Below, one piece after another: positions 5,849 through 5,936 of a stretch of 5,936 nucleotides of DNA (position 1 is the first letter of the stretch; the number at the start of each line of letters is the position of its first letter). Source of the stretch: Dehalococcoidia bacterium (lineage in GTDB: Bacteria; Chloroflexota; Dehalococcoidia; Dehalococcoidales; W693); assembly GCA_030627335.1 (NCBI GenBank), contig DAOUSH010000031.1:1-5936 (forward strand), read 5' to 3'. Under the pieces are notes generated by a model that was not told the origin of the DNA, ran no database searches, and worked only from the letters and a program-made list of their open reading frames with translations. A program made the position numbers and the translations under genes.

Positions 5849-5936
5849 AAGAATAGTGAAAATTCCCTTAGGGTGCAGTGCCTTTAAGTCTACCCTTAAA
5901 CAGCCGTTGGCTGCAAGATCAGTCCTGGTTCATGCG
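5849..5936 (-). other. Leader / upstream region of coaBC with small inverted repeats; no convincing promoter
   Basis: This 88-base stretch holds TTTAAG (5883-5888) and CTTAAA (5895-5900) as perfect arms around a six-base loop. CAGCC/GGCTG (5901-5913) forms a 5-bp stem with a 3-base loop, and CCCT-T-AGGG lies at 5865-5873. A second, mutually exclusive pairing is possible between AGGGT (5870-5874) and ACCCT (5892-5896). No good -35/-10 pair was found on the minus strand, so the coaBC transcript may start beyond the window edge. In many bacteria gmk and rpoZ lie just upstream of coaBC, which would fit, but nothing of those genes can be recognised here. Confidence 0.3.

Noticed and set aside
5448..5887. 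Two overlapping plus-strand open frames opposite coaBC, one with Ala/Ser-rich hydrophobic stretches
   Set aside because: They mirror the Ala/Val/Gly-rich CoaC half in other frames and lack convincing ribosome sites.
5901..5913. CAGCC/GGCTG hairpin as an intrinsic terminator upstream of coaBC
   Set aside because: The stem is only 5 bp and is followed by just three Ts on the minus strand, which is too weak for a terminator call.
5896..5934. Possible C-terminus of an upstream minus-strand gene (HEPGLILQPTAV then TAA)
   Set aside because: Twelve residues at the window edge cannot be assigned. The other two frames also stop nearby, so coding cannot be distinguished from chance.

Overview
The window shows three transcription blocks from a bacterial chromosome: ordinary housekeeping genes with three little-known companions. 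The gene set (SecA tail, valyl-tRNA synthetase, bifunctional CoaBC, a PsbP-like lipoprotein) and moderate GC suggest an anaerobic or environmental bacterium. My best guess is Chloroflexota, possibly a Dehalococcoidia-like lineage. This rests on family resemblance and general impression, not on a search, and should be held loosely. No mobile element, CRISPR array, tRNA/rRNA gene or phage gene was seen.

Left block, plus strand. Positions 1-132 are the 3' end of a gene encoding the zinc-binding C-terminal tail of SecA. Four bases later a 242-residue soluble protein of unknown function begins (137-865), so it is probably cotranscribed and translationally coupled with secA. A roughly 120-bp gap follows. 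It holds a plausible sigma-70-type promoter, an octamer direct repeat, a strong 11-bp hairpin and an excellent ribosome binding site. These serve a small four-helix membrane protein (987-1367) that appears to be its own transcription unit.

Right block, minus strand, read from right to left: coaBC (5836-4646), a small secreted lipoprotein with a PsbP/Mog1-like domain (4643-4086), then valS (4054-1379). Gaps are 2 bp and 31 bp, so this looks like one operon joining coenzyme A synthesis, an envelope lipoprotein and tRNA-Val charging. coaBC starts with TTG behind a strong Shine-Dalgarno sequence. valS most likely starts at an internal ATG rather than at the upstream TTG. valS and the small membrane gene converge with only 11 bp between their stop codons and no clear terminator.

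The observations most worth a second look are: the natural Ser in CoaBC at the position of the catalytic Cys158 of E. coli CoaBC; the unknown gene coupled to secA; and the structured leader of the small membrane protein. I do not see a convincing new multi-gene system here; most of the window is core metabolism.
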